Origin: JAADHG01 sp964418645
GTDB lineage: Bacteria > Bacteroidota > Bacteroidia > Flavobacteriales > Flavobacteriaceae
Length of the DNA: 64,000 nucleotides
Assembly (NCBI GenBank): GCA_964418645.1
Contig: CAYQME010000002.1
Span: forward strand, 35,577 to 99,576
Reading direction: 5' to 3'
Under the pieces are notes generated by a model. The model saw only the letters and a list, made by a program, of their open reading frames with translations. It was not told the DNA's origin and ran no database searches. The position numbers were made by a program, and so were the translations under genes. Positions 51,638-60,712 of the stretch are shown here, piece after piece. Position 1 is the first letter of the stretch; each line of letters starts with the position of its first letter.

Positions 51638-54388
51638 TTATTTTTCTGGTCGATGGATTCCCAATTTCTTCATACGGTCTCTTAGTGTACTAGGCTTAAT
51701 ATCAAGTAATCTAGCAGCCCCTTCTTTACCACTAATTTTCCAATGGGTTTTATTAAGAATTTTAATAATGTGGTTACGTTGCACTTCTTCTAGTGTTGTA
51801 CTACTGTGTTTAATAATCGAATTCTTTTGAGTAGAGGCCTCAAATTCTTTAATAATTAAAAGGTCTTGATTAGAAATAATTATAGCACGTTCTATAAGGT
51901 TTTCCAATTCTCTTACATTTCCAGGCCATGCGTAAGATTTCATTTGTTGTAGTGTATTATCAGAAATATATTTTATTTCTTTGCGGTGTTTGTCACAGTA
52001 TTTGTTTACAAAATGGTTAATTAAAACAGGAATATCTTCGATTCTTTCTCTAAGCGCAGGAATGGTTATTGGAAACACGTTTAGCCTAAAATATAAATCT
52101 TCTCTAAACCGTTTTTCTTCAACTTCTATTTTCAGGTTTTTATTTGTGGCGGCAATAATTCTTACATTTAATTTGCGAATCTTAGAACTCCCAATAGGTT
52201 CAATTTCACCTTCTTGTATAGCTCTTAATAATTTGGGTTGTAAGGCTAAGGGCAATTCTCCTATTTCGTCTAAAAACAATGTACCTGTGTTGGCTAACTC
52301 AAACTTGCCAACTCTGTTTTTTATGGCGCCAGTAAATGCTCCTTTAACGTGCCCGAATAATTCACTTTCTATAAGTTCGGCAGGTATGGTTGCGCAATTT
52401 ATACGTATTAAAGGATTGTTCTTACGGTCACTTGTTTTATGTATAGCTTTTGCAATAAGTTCTTTACCTGTTCCTGTTTCTCCTAGTACAAGTACTGTAG
52501 CATCAGTAGCAGAAACTTGATCTACTTGCGTAAGCACTTCGCTAATCTCAAGGCTAGAATATACCAAGTCTTCATAATTAAATGCAAGTGAAATTTCTTC
52601 TTTTAAGTTAATATTCTCTATTTCTAGTTGATTTTTTAACTGATTTACTTGAGAATAGGCTTCTTCTAATTGTAATTGAGTTTTTTTTTGCGGTGTAATA
52701 TTTTGTATGGTACCAATCATTCTTGTTGGATTACCAGCAGCATCAAACTCTAACTCACCTAAGCCATGTACCCAACATTCTTTTTTGTTATTTATTTTTA
52801 TAATTCGGTATTGCTTATCAAATTTTTCATGTTTTTTTAGGATGTTATTTTCAAAATAAGTTATCATCTCTTCTCTATCTTCTGGATGCACTATATTAAT
52901 CCATCCATTAATATTTCTAACAAAAGATTTGTTTACTCCAAAAATGTTATCTAAAACTTTAGAACTTGTCCAAGTCATATTCTTAATGTCTAACATATAG
53001 AACCCAAGATTGGCAACTTTTTGAGCTTGTGTTAAACGAAACTCACTTTCTAATAGTTTTTTTTCTGCTTTCTTGAATTCAGTAACATTTCTTATTATTC
53101 CTAATACTAAATGTTCTTTTCCGATAATTATATTTTTCCCAATGACCTCACCTATATACTCAGTTTTATCTTTACGCTGTAGTGTTACAGTAATAGGTTT
53201 ACCTTCCATATTTTCCTTACTTTCGTAGAAACTTAAATGCGATTGGTTTTTAGCTTTCATATCGAAAACCGTCATTTTTAAAATTTCTTCTTTGGAGTAA
53301 CCCGACATAATACAAAAGGCTGGATTTACAAAAGTATAGTTTCCATCCAAATCTGCTACTGTGATTCCTTCTGTTGATTGATTTGTAATAGCACGGAACT
53401 CAGCTTCTCTATTCTCTATTTCAATTTTAGCGATTTTTAATTTTTTATTTATATCTTTTAATACAATTTCTTTCTTTTTAATGTTGTATAGCAAGACAGA
53501 AACTATCCATAAAATTATGAGTTCTAATAATAAATGAAATATGTTGAAACCTGGAATGCTCTCTTTTTTTACAATAAAATATCCCATGGTTAAAAAAAAT
53601 GTAGCAATTACTGTAAGAATAATTATAATCCTTTTTGTTGGTATGAACCAACCTAACATTATAAGTAAAACATAAGAAATACCAGATACTTGAAGGGGTA
53701 AACTTATGTCAATCAAGAATAAAGTGACGGTTAATCCAATCGTGTATCCAATTATCCAAGGGTATACATTTTTTTTTCTAGTACCAAACAAAGTAGTAAG
53801 TGCAGTTAGACCTATACCTAGTGCAATAAAACCAAATGTAGAATGTACAGACATTTGAAAAAGATATTCCCATCCATAATTAAAACCATCTCTAGTAATA
53901 TAGCTCGCCAATCCGATAAGTCCAATACTAAACACAAGAGAACTTATTAGTCCAATAAATATTTTATAACGTTTCGTACTAGTACTTAATACAGTTGCAA
54001 TAGAGAAAAATAAAAAAGGAAGAACTGTATTTAGTACTATTTGATTGGGATGTGAAGTTTGATTTTTAAGGGTGTGATTTATGAATATTTCGTAAAATCC
54101 TATATTTATACCAGATAGATATTCAATAATGGTAAAAAAGCTTATAATTCCCACAAGTATAATAGCGCTTTTTCCAATTAAAAGATTGTTGTTTACTAAA
54201 CAAAACAAACCTACTCCACTAAATAGAAAACTCAAAGCCGTATTGAATTGCATAGAAACAAATGAGGTATTTATTTTAATTAGAGAAGTATTACCCATAA
54301 ACCAACCTATTAATGCAAGTATTCCTAATAGTGCAGCAATTAAAGATGTAGTGTAAATAATGATTATTAACAGTTTATTATTCTTCAT
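51638..54388 (-). CDS. Membrane-bound, PAS-containing sigma-54-dependent activator
   Basis: The 916-residue protein has about eight N-terminal membrane helices (about 8-300), two PAS domains (about 328-440 and 450-570), a coiled linker, and an AAA+ sigma-54 domain with Walker A GETGTGKE (636-643), the sigma-54 contact GAFTGA (683-688), and Walker B LFLDEIGELP (704-713). A Fis-type HTH (about 865-910) ends the protein. It would remodel sigma-54 polymerase in response to a membrane or ligand signal. A membrane-integral activator of this size is uncommon. Confidence 0.9.
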   Translation of the reverse strand: MKNNKLLIIIIYTTSLIAALLGILALIGWFMGNTSLIKINTSFVSMQFNTALSFLFSGVGLFCLVNNNLLIGKSAIILVGIISFFTIIEYLSGINIGFYEIFINHTLKNQTSHPNQIVLNTVLPFLFFSIATVLSTSTKRYKIFIGLISSLVFSIGLIGLASYITRDGFNYGWEYLFQMSVHSTFGFIALGIGLTALTTLFGTRKKNVYPWIIGYTIGLTVTLFLIDISLPLQVSGISYVLLIMLGWFIPTKRIIIILTVIATFFLTMGYFIVKKESIPGFNIFHLLLELIILWIVSVLLYNIKKKEIVLKDINKKLKIAKIEIENREAEFRAITNQSTEGITVADLDGNYTFVNPAFCIMSGYSKEEILKMTVFDMKAKNQSHLSFYESKENMEGKPITVTLQRKDKTEYIGEVIGKNIIIGKEHLVLGIIRNVTEFKKAEKKLLESEFRLTQAQKVANLGFYMLDIKNMTWTSSKVLDNIFGVNKSFVRNINGWINIVHPEDREEMITYFENNILKKHEKFDKQYRIIKINNKKECWVHGLGELEFDAAGNPTRMIGTIQNITPQKKTQLQLEEAYSQVNQLKNQLEIENINLKEEISLAFNYEDLVYSSLEISEVLTQVDQVSATDATVLVLGETGTGKELIAKAIHKTSDRKNNPLIRINCATIPAELIESELFGHVKGAFTGAIKNRVGKFELANTGTLFLDEIGELPLALQPKLLRAIQEGEIEPIGSSKIRKLNVRIIAATNKNLKIEVEEKRFREDLYFRLNVFPITIPALRERIEDIPVLINHFVNKYCDKHRKEIKYISDNTLQQMKSYAWPGNVRELENLIERAIIISNQDLLIIKEFEASTQKNSIIKHSSTTLEEVQRNHIIKILNKTHWKISGKEGAARLLDIKPSTLRDRMKKLGIHRPEK

Positions 54389-54905
54389 CTATAATTTAAT
54401 TTATTCTTTTATATAGACATAAATAGTTGACTTGAATGTCTTTACAAGTTTGTTGTTTAATTATTAATACTGCAATATTCAATAAATGTTTTAAATATTT
54501 TATGACATTTGTTAGCTTAATTAAATGTTTTATAAATTATACAGTAAGTATAGTAGATTCCTATTCGTATATATTTTGAATTATTTAAGTAAAGTCAGAT
54601 TTTTTTATTTATGCCAAAGTTGACTCTTCTAAAGCATTATAACCAAGCTGCGAATTGCATTTTTAATGTTTTTTTAATCGAAAAGAATTCCTCGATGCTC
54701 TGCGGTCGAGGTTTCATCTGAAATTGTCATTCTCGCGTATCACACTGAGCTTGTCGAAGTGAAAGCGGGAATCTAAATAATAGAGTTTTGAGTTTGACCC
54801 AATCGGTCAAAATAAAACGAGCGAAATACCTCTATGGCTCTGCCTCGAAGATGGTTCGCTTTAAGAAATTATTTATTTGTGACCATTGATATTGAATGAT
54901 AAACA
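54389..54905. other. Intergenic region without a convincing gene
   Basis: The 517-bp gap holds A/T-rich DNA near the activator start and, at 54680-54870, the inverted repeats listed separately. No coding frame with a plausible start was found on either strand. Confidence 0.6.
54680..54870. repeat. Dispersed-type intergenic repeat with inverted segments
   Basis: CCTCGA/TCGAGG (54690-54711) forms a hairpin. Next comes CACTGAGCTTGTCGAAGTG (54743-54761), a sequence type known to recur between genes of flavobacterial genomes, nested between ATTCTCGC and GCGGGAAT. A partly similar second set is near 54825-54860. Confidence 0.55.
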
Positions 54906-55613
54906 TTAAGGTATTCCACAATCCATTGTTGCATTTGCAATATCAAGTACTGGAGCAGGAGAGAGGTAAGGAATGCCTAAACCAAGGCCTCTAAGAATAA
55001 AAAGCACACCAATTAAAACCACAAATACTGGAATAATCTTTTGTATACGTTGTCTCATGTTTCCTTTTAAAATACTGCTAAAGTATATAACAGTTGTCAT
55101 TAAAGGAATTGTTCCGAATCCGAAAAACAACATATATAAGCTGCCTTGAAACGTGTTGCCTGTGGCAATGGCAGCAAAAACAGCCATATATACAAGACCA
55201 CAAGGTAAAAACCCGTTTAGAAAACCAATGGTAAGAAATGTATCAGGAGTTTTCTTTTTTAGTGCCGTACCTAATGCCGATTTAATTATGGAGATGCCTT
55301 TAAAAAGAGGTTTTGAAAAATTGTATTTGTTAAAAGTTTTATACGGGATTAATACAACCACAATCATTAATACACCTATTACAATAGAAAGTTGCTGTTG
55401 TAGCCCAAAAATATAAAGTCCTTTGCCAACAAGCCCAAAGATTAATCCAATAATACTATACGATATAAGCCGACCAAAATGGTAAATAGCAATTTGTATT
55501 GTTTTTTTATAGGAATTTGTACGATCTACTGGAAGCATAAAAGCAATGGGTCCACACATACCTACACAGTGAAAGCTTCCTAATAAACCTAAAACCAATG
55601 CTGAAATTAACAT
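54906..55613 (-). CDS. TauE/SafE-type (UreH-like) membrane protein of the cco operon
   Basis: The 235-residue protein has six membrane helices and the domain pattern GSFHCVGMCGPIAFMLP, IYHFGRLISYSIIGLIFG, and NGFLPCGLVYMA. It contains paired Cys and His within the membrane (HCVGMC, PCG) that could bind copper. Relatives next to fixGH and cco genes are thought to aid copper supply to cbb3 oxidase. It begins 1 bp after the ccoH stop. Confidence 0.83.
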   Translation of the reverse strand: MLISALVLGLLGSFHCVGMCGPIAFMLPVDRTNSYKKTIQIAIYHFGRLISYSIIGLIFGLVGKGLYIFGLQQQLSIVIGVLMIVVVLIPYKTFNKYNFSKPLFKGISIIKSALGTALKKKTPDTFLTIGFLNGFLPCGLVYMAVFAAIATGNTFQGSLYMLFFGFGTIPLMTTVIYFSSILKGNMRQRIQKIIPVFVVLIGVLFILRGLGLGIPYLSPAPVLDIANATMDCGIP

Positions 55614-55614
55614 A

Positions 55615-56061
55615 TTAATAGATTATTGATTTTTTATAGAGATAATTTTTTCCGTTATATTGCCAATCTATTTTAATGTCCCAACGACCATCTACCAAAC
55701 GTTTGTCAGGTATGAGCAAATATGTTTTAGATAATGAAATAGGTGTTTCAAAATCTAATTGTTTGTTAGATGGTCTATATAGGAACATTTTTCCAGTAAT
55801 TTTTGTTAAATCAAAATCTTTAGGGAATTGAATAATTATGCCTTCTTTGGTTTTGTTATAAGAGATGTTTTCGTTTAGAGTTTTTGCATTATTAAGTTTG
55901 TCAATTTCATTTTGATATTGGAGTTCTTCTTTATAATAATCCTCGGTCACCAAATCGTGTTTATACTTAGTATTTGTATTCATGCTTATAATAAAATACA
56001 TTATAAATGCTATAAAGCTTATAAATGCGATTACAATTCCGGTTCCCCAATTTATTTTCAT
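55615..56061 (-). CDS. ccoH: FixH/CcoH-like cbb3 assembly protein
   Basis: The 148-residue protein has one N-terminal membrane helix (about 6-26) and a periplasmic beta domain (KMFLYRPSNKQLDFETP, LVDGRWDIKIDWQYNGKNYL). It is of normal FixH size and sits between ccoG and the TauE/SafE gene. CcoH is needed for a stable cbb3 complex. Confidence 0.88.
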   Translation of the reverse strand: MKINWGTGIVIAFISFIAFIMYFIISMNTNTKYKHDLVTEDYYKEELQYQNEIDKLNNAKTLNENISYNKTKEGIIIQFPKDFDLTKITGKMFLYRPSNKQLDFETPISLSKTYLLIPDKRLVDGRWDIKIDWQYNGKNYLYKKSIIY

Positions 56062-56070
56062 AGCTCTAAA

Positions 56071-57145
56071 TTAATTATAACTTCTAGGTCCTAAAAAGTT
56101 TACAGTTGTGGTTTCAATAAGCGCATCACCACTATACACTTCAATAAGTAATTTGTTTTTATCTCCTTTTAAATCTTTTTTATCAATCTCAATAAAGAGG
56201 GTGCCTTCAGCAAGACCTTGTTCAGGTACTTTAAAATAATCTGAGGATGAAACCAGTTTGATTTCTCCCTTATATTTTCTAAGCTTAAAACTTACGTTTT
56301 CAATAGTTTTTGTTGTTTTATTAATCAACTTATAAGTAAATACATTACTAATAATATTTTCGCCTTTGTGCTCATACAATTGCCCTGGTAGTCTTAATAT
56401 TGTGGCTTCTACATCATTTCTTAATGCCAACATTCCTGCAAGTACGCCAACTAAAATAACAAGTACCGCAATGTAACCTTTCATCCTTGCAGTTATCTTA
56501 AATATTTCTTTCTTTTCTATTTCATCTTCGCTGGCATAACGAATTAACCCTTTTGGTAAATTCACTTTTTCCATGATACTATCACATTCATCAATACAAG
56601 CCGTACAGTTAACACATTCTAACTGTGTCCCGTTTCTTATATCTATACCTGTAGGACAAACATGTACACATTGGTGGCAATCAATACAATCTCCAAAACC
56701 TAAAGCTTGTCGGTCTTCATTTTTTCTAAACTNNNNNNNNNNNNNNNNNNNNNNNNNNNNNNNNNNNNNNNNNNNNNNNNNNNNNNNNNNNNNNNNNNNN
56801 NNNNNNNNNNNNNNNNNNNNNNNNNNNNNNNNAAGCTACAGTAAATAGTGTTATAAATACGACACCAATAAGCATTGAAATTACAAACAAGTAAAAATCT
56901 TGTGGCCAAAATGGAAATCCAAAAATATTAAAACGGCGTTCAAGGATATTGAACATTAAAAATTGGTTTCCGCTTAATTTTACAAATGGTGCAGCAAATA
57001 AAAACAAGAGCAGTCCATAACTTACCCACTTTCTATATTTATAGAATTTTCCACTAGGTTTTTTTGGAAATATCCAAGCACGTTTGCCTCTATCATCTAT
57101 TGTAGCAATAGAGTCTCTAAACTTTTCATCTTTAGGTGTTTCCAA
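56071..57145 (-). CDS. ccoG: Cytochrome c oxidase accessory protein CcoG (interrupted by an assembly gap)
   Basis: The N-terminal part (57145-56833) encodes about 104 residues up to the second membrane helix. The C-terminal part (56732-56071) has two ferredoxin-like cluster motifs, CIDCHQCVHVCP and CVNCTACIDEC, a membrane helix and an Ig-like tail. The central membrane region is missing in the Ns. CcoG is usually about 470 residues, so about 150 residues (~450 nt) are absent, more than the 100 Ns, and the two parts are in different frames across the gap. The start is TTG at 57145; no in-frame ATG precedes it. Confidence 0.88.
56733..56832. other. Assembly gap (100 Ns)
   Basis: A run of exactly 100 Ns, the usual placeholder for a gap of unknown length, falls inside ccoG. 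Frames on both sides agree only if the true gap is a multiple of three, and family length suggests roughly 450 nt. Confidence 0.99.
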
Positions 57146-57179
57146 AACGGATATCTAATATTACTGTGCTATATTAATT

Positions 57180-58064
57180 TTACTCCTGAGTATCGGCATT
57201 CCAAAGGTCACCTTCTGGAGCCTTAGGATTAGCAGGAGTAGTACCTTGAAATTGTAAAACATAGCTAGCAACTCTTGCAATTTCTAAAGGCTTTAAACTT
57301 TGCTTCCAAGATATCATTCCTTTTCCAGAACGACCTCCTTCAGAAACCGTTTTAAACACATTTTTTATACCGCTACCTAATATCCAATGTTTGTCTGTTA
57401 GGTTAGGCCCAATACCACCACCACCATCTGGCATGTGACATGCTATACAATAGGTGTTAAAAATTTCTTTACCTGCATTTAAATCAGCAGCATCAGTTAA
57501 TAATTCAACACTATTAAAGTCCACAAGATCTTTAGCAGTTTTTTTATAGTCTTCAATTTCAATTTTAGCCTCAGCTAATTCAGTTTCATATTCATCTATT
57601 TGAGTAGGACCATTAAAAACATGGTATCTTAATAAATAAACTACTGCAAAAATGATAGAAATATAAAAGCTATAAACCCACCAAGGAGGAAGAGAATTAT
57701 CTAGTTCTTTAATGCCATCATAATTGTGATCTAAAATAATTTCACCTTCATCTTCTATAGGTTTAGAACCTAATAATTTTTTATAGGTACTTTTAATCCA
57801 AGTAAATTTGAATTTACTTTCTCGACTTGCTAAAAATCGTGCTTTTGCATCTGCATCCAACTTTTGAAGCATCACATTTTCTAAAGCATTAATAATAGCT
57901 TCAATTGCGATAAGTATTAATAGTATTAAGAATAAAAATAAACCTACAGCTGGATACTCTATAAATGCTGGTTTTTCTCCAGAGTCTATCAGGTATTCTA
58001 CAATTCCAAAAATTATAAAGAATATAGCTGGAACTCTTATGTAAGATGGAATAAATTGTCTCAT
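57180..58064 (-). CDS. ccoP: cbb3-type cytochrome c oxidase subunit III, monoheme CcoP
   Basis: The 294-residue protein has two membrane helices (about 10-28 and 36-60), a third near 130-148 before the cytochrome domain, and one heme c motif C206-x2-C209-H210 (CIACH) with the axial Met probably in GKGMISW. Proteobacterial CcoP usually has two hemes; this form has one. It passes electrons toward CcoNO. Its ATG overlaps the ccoQ stop (ATGA). Confidence 0.92.
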   Translation of the reverse strand: MRQFIPSYIRVPAIFFIIFGIVEYLIDSGEKPAFIEYPAVGLFLFLILLILIAIEAIINALENVMLQKLDADAKARFLASRESKFKFTWIKSTYKKLLGSKPIEDEGEIILDHNYDGIKELDNSLPPWWVYSFYISIIFAVVYLLRYHVFNGPTQIDEYETELAEAKIEIEDYKKTAKDLVDFNSVELLTDAADLNAGKEIFNTYCIACHMPDGGGGIGPNLTDKHWILGSGIKNVFKTVSEGGRSGKGMISWKQSLKPLEIARVASYVLQFQGTTPANPKAPEGDLWNADTQE

Positions 58065-58246
58065 GATATGTTATCGTTTTGGTTGTCTAAAGGAATATTG
58101 CTAACGTGTTTTATATAGTCTTTTTTTGCGGTAAAAACCCACCAAAATAAGATTATAAAAAAGGTAAAAAAGATAAGTAAAGAAATGAGCGGATAAATCT
58201 CAATTCCTGTAATACTCTCCATATAATTTTTTATATATTTTAACAT
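58061..58246 (-). CDS. ccoQ: cbb3-type oxidase subunit CcoQ/FixQ
   Basis: The 61-residue protein has one membrane helix (about 18-42, YPLISLLIFFTFFIILFWWVF) followed by a basic, then acidic tail, the pattern of CcoQ. It lies between ccoNO and ccoP and helps stabilise the oxidase. Confidence 0.85.
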   Translation of the reverse strand: MLKYIKNYMESITGIEIYPLISLLIFFTFFIILFWWVFTAKKDYIKHVSNIPLDNQNDNIS

Positions 58247-58264
58247 AGTTTCTTATTTTATGGT

Positions 58265-60433
58265 TTATTCGTTATCAACTCTAATGTCTGTACCTAAGCG
58301 CTGTAAGTAAGCTATTAGTGCTACTATTTCTCTATTTCGCATTTCAACAAAATCTTCACCACCATTTTTCTTATCTTCTTCATAGGTTGATGCAAAATCT
58401 GGATCGCTGTATAAATTTTGTTCAATTTGAGTACCTTGTTTAAGCATACTTTCCTGCGCATTAGTAATTTCTTCGTCAGTATATGGTACACCAAGAGATA
58501 CCATAGCTTTCATTTTAGACTCAGTAAGCGACTTGTCCAACTCATCCCTAACTAACCATTTGTAAGCTGGCATTATTGAACCGCTAGACGTACTTTGTGG
58601 ATCGTACATATGGTTTAGGTGCCAATTATCGTTATACTTTCCACCAATTCGATGTAAATCAGGTCCAGTACGTTTGCTTCCCCAAAGGAATGGATGATCA
58701 TAAACATACTCTCCAGCTTTAGAATATTCGCCATAGCGTTCTACCTCACTTCTAAATGGCCTAATCATTTGCGAATGGCATCCAACACAGCCTTCGCGTA
58801 TATAAATGTCTCGTCCTTCCAGTTCTAAAGGTGTATATGGTTGTACACTTGAAATAGTTGGAATGTTTGATTTTATCATAATGGTTGGTACAATTTGAAT
58901 AATACCACCAATTAAAATGGTTACAGTTGCTAAGAGTGTTAATTGTACTGGGCGACGCTCTAACCATGTATGCCATCCTTCGCCAGCGACACGTTTTTTA
59001 GAAACACGAGATAACGCAGGAGCTTCAGCCAATTCGTCTTCAACTTTACTCCCTTGTTTTATGGTAATAATAATGTTATAGACCATAACTAACATTCCAG
59101 CTAAAAATAAAGTACCACCAATAGCACGCATCCAATACATTGGCATAATTTCAGTAACTGTTTCGAGGAAATTTCCATATACTAAACTACCATCAGGATT
59201 AAATTGTTTCCACATACTTGCTTGCGTAAATCCAGCAACATATAATGGTAATGCATACATGATAATACCTAAAGTGCCTATCCAAAAATGTAGATTTGCT
59301 AATTTTATTGAAAATAATCGTGTTTTAAATAGCCTTGGCACTAACCAATATATCATACCAAAGGTTAGGAAACCATTCCAAGCTAATGCACCAACATGTA
59401 CGTGTGCAATAATCCAATCGGTAAAATGCGCAATTGCGTTTACACTTTTAAGAGACAGAGTTGGTCCTTCAAAAGTAGCCATACCATAACCAGTAATAGC
59501 AACAACCATAAATTTTAAAACGGGATCTGTACGTACTTTGTCCCAAGCACCACGAAGTGTTAATAATCCGTTTATCATACCTCCCCAAGACGGCATGAGT
59601 AACATTACTGAAAATGCAACGCCTAAGTTTTGAGCCCAGTCTGGTAAAGCGGTATATAATAAATGGTGAGGTCCTGCCCAAATATAAATAAAGATTAACG
59701 ACCAAAAGTGTACGATAGATAGTCTATAAGAATATACAGGTCTGTTGGCTGCTTTGGGAACAAAATAATACATTAAGCCTAAGAATGGTGTGGTTAAGAA
59801 AAATGCAACGGCGTTATGTCCGTACCACCATTGTACTAAGGCATCTTGTACACCTGCATATACCGAATAACTTTTTAAAGCACTAACAGGAATTTCTAAG
59901 CTATTAAAAATATGTAGTACTGCAACAGTAACAAAAGTTGCTATATAAAACCAAATGGCCACATATAAATGGCGTTGTCTTCTTTTTAAGATAGTACCAA
60001 TAAGGTTAATACCAAAAACCACCCAAACTAATGCGATGGCAATATCAATAGGCCATTCTAATTCAGCATATTCTTTTGAAGTTGAAAAACCTAATGGTAA
60101 AGTAATCGCTGCACTTACAATTATTAATTGCCAGCCCCAAAAATTGATTTTGCTTAGTAAATCGTTAAACATTCTGGCTTTGAGTAATCGTTGAGTAGAA
60201 TAATAAACACCAGCAAAAATGGCATTACCTACAAAAGCAAAAATTACGGCATTTGTATGTAAGGGTCTCAAACGCCCAAAGCTTAGCCATGGTATATCAT
60301 CTGTATAGTTTGGAAACATAAACATAAATGCTAGCATTAGGCCAACAATCATACCTACGACTCCCCAAAGCATAGTTGCATAAATGAAATTTTTAACAAT
60401 TTTATTATCGTAATGATACTGTTGCATTTCCAT
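58265..60433 (-). CDS. ccoNO: cbb3-type cytochrome c oxidase, fused CcoN-CcoO
   Basis: The 722-residue protein joins subunit I (about 1-470) to the monoheme subunit II (about 490-722). Heme and CuB ligands include H59 (RPLHTN), H206 (WYGHN), H256/H257 (GPHHLLY), and H344/H346 (AHVHVG). The CcoO part has C549-x2-C552-H553 (CVGCH) and later MPAYKWL with the axial Met. It reduces oxygen to water with high affinity at the inner membrane. The fusion is characteristic of Bacteroidota. Confidence 0.95.
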   Translation of the reverse strand: MEMQQYHYDNKIVKNFIYATMLWGVVGMIVGLMLAFMFMFPNYTDDIPWLSFGRLRPLHTNAVIFAFVGNAIFAGVYYSTQRLLKARMFNDLLSKINFWGWQLIIVSAAITLPLGFSTSKEYAELEWPIDIAIALVWVVFGINLIGTILKRRQRHLYVAIWFYIATFVTVAVLHIFNSLEIPVSALKSYSVYAGVQDALVQWWYGHNAVAFFLTTPFLGLMYYFVPKAANRPVYSYRLSIVHFWSLIFIYIWAGPHHLLYTALPDWAQNLGVAFSVMLLMPSWGGMINGLLTLRGAWDKVRTDPVLKFMVVAITGYGMATFEGPTLSLKSVNAIAHFTDWIIAHVHVGALAWNGFLTFGMIYWLVPRLFKTRLFSIKLANLHFWIGTLGIIMYALPLYVAGFTQASMWKQFNPDGSLVYGNFLETVTEIMPMYWMRAIGGTLFLAGMLVMVYNIIITIKQGSKVEDELAEAPALSRVSKKRVAGEGWHTWLERRPVQLTLLATVTILIGGIIQIVPTIMIKSNIPTISSVQPYTPLELEGRDIYIREGCVGCHSQMIRPFRSEVERYGEYSKAGEYVYDHPFLWGSKRTGPDLHRIGGKYNDNWHLNHMYDPQSTSSGSIMPAYKWLVRDELDKSLTESKMKAMVSLGVPYTDEEITNAQESMLKQGTQIEQNLYSDPDFASTYEEDKKNGGEDFVEMRNREIVALIAYLQRLGTDIRVDNE

Positions 60434-60444
60434 AATTAAATGAG

Positions 60445-60630
60445 TTAATCTTTTTTAGTTAGTATTGATTTTTTGGATTTGTCTTTAACGAGTTCGTCTT
60501 CAAATAACATACGAACGGAAGGTGTATAGTTATCATCATATTGTCCTTTTTTTACTGCCAATATAAAAGCAATAAAAAAAACAATAGCTATAATTATGCT
60601 TACTGCGAGAAGCACATAAATAACACTCAT
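60445..60630 (-). CDS. ccoS: cbb3 oxidase maturation protein CcoS
   Basis: The 61-residue protein has one N-terminal membrane helix (about 3-25, IYVLLAVSIIIAIVFFIAFI), then AVKKGQYDD, the family signature, and a charged tail. CcoS is needed to insert cofactors into the oxidase. It is the first gene of the transcript from the Fnr-type promoter at 60652-60695. Confidence 0.9.
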   Translation of the reverse strand: MSVIYVLLAVSIIIAIVFFIAFILAVKKGQYDDNYTPSVRMLFEDELVKDKSKKSILTKKD

Positions 60631-60651
60631 ACCTTACCTGAATTTAAGTTT

Positions 60652-60659
60652 CAAAAATA
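60652..60659 (-). promoter_or_regulatory. -7 box of the cco operon promoter
   Basis: The minus strand reads TATTTTTG, a full match to TAnnTTTG, 21 nt before the ccoS ATG. Confidence 0.6.
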
Positions 60660-60681
60660 CTTTTATAAGTTACTCAAAAAA

Positions 60682-60695
60682 ATGACATTTGTCAT
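60682..60695 (-). promoter_or_regulatory. Fnr-like palindrome upstream of the cco operon
   Basis: ATGACATTTGTCAT has perfect 6-bp arms ATGACA/TGTCAT. The centre is 29.5 nt from the first T of the -7 box, which puts it near -41.5 for a start about 6 nt after the box. This is the class II activator position. Confidence 0.65.
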
Positions 60696-60712
60696 GTTTT
60701 ATTTTTTTGTAA

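Noticed and set aside
54503..54514. TGACATTTGTTA upstream of the sigma-54 activator gene
   Set aside because: The right arm has a mismatch and no TAnnTTTG box occurs about 29 nt downstream on the gene's strand.
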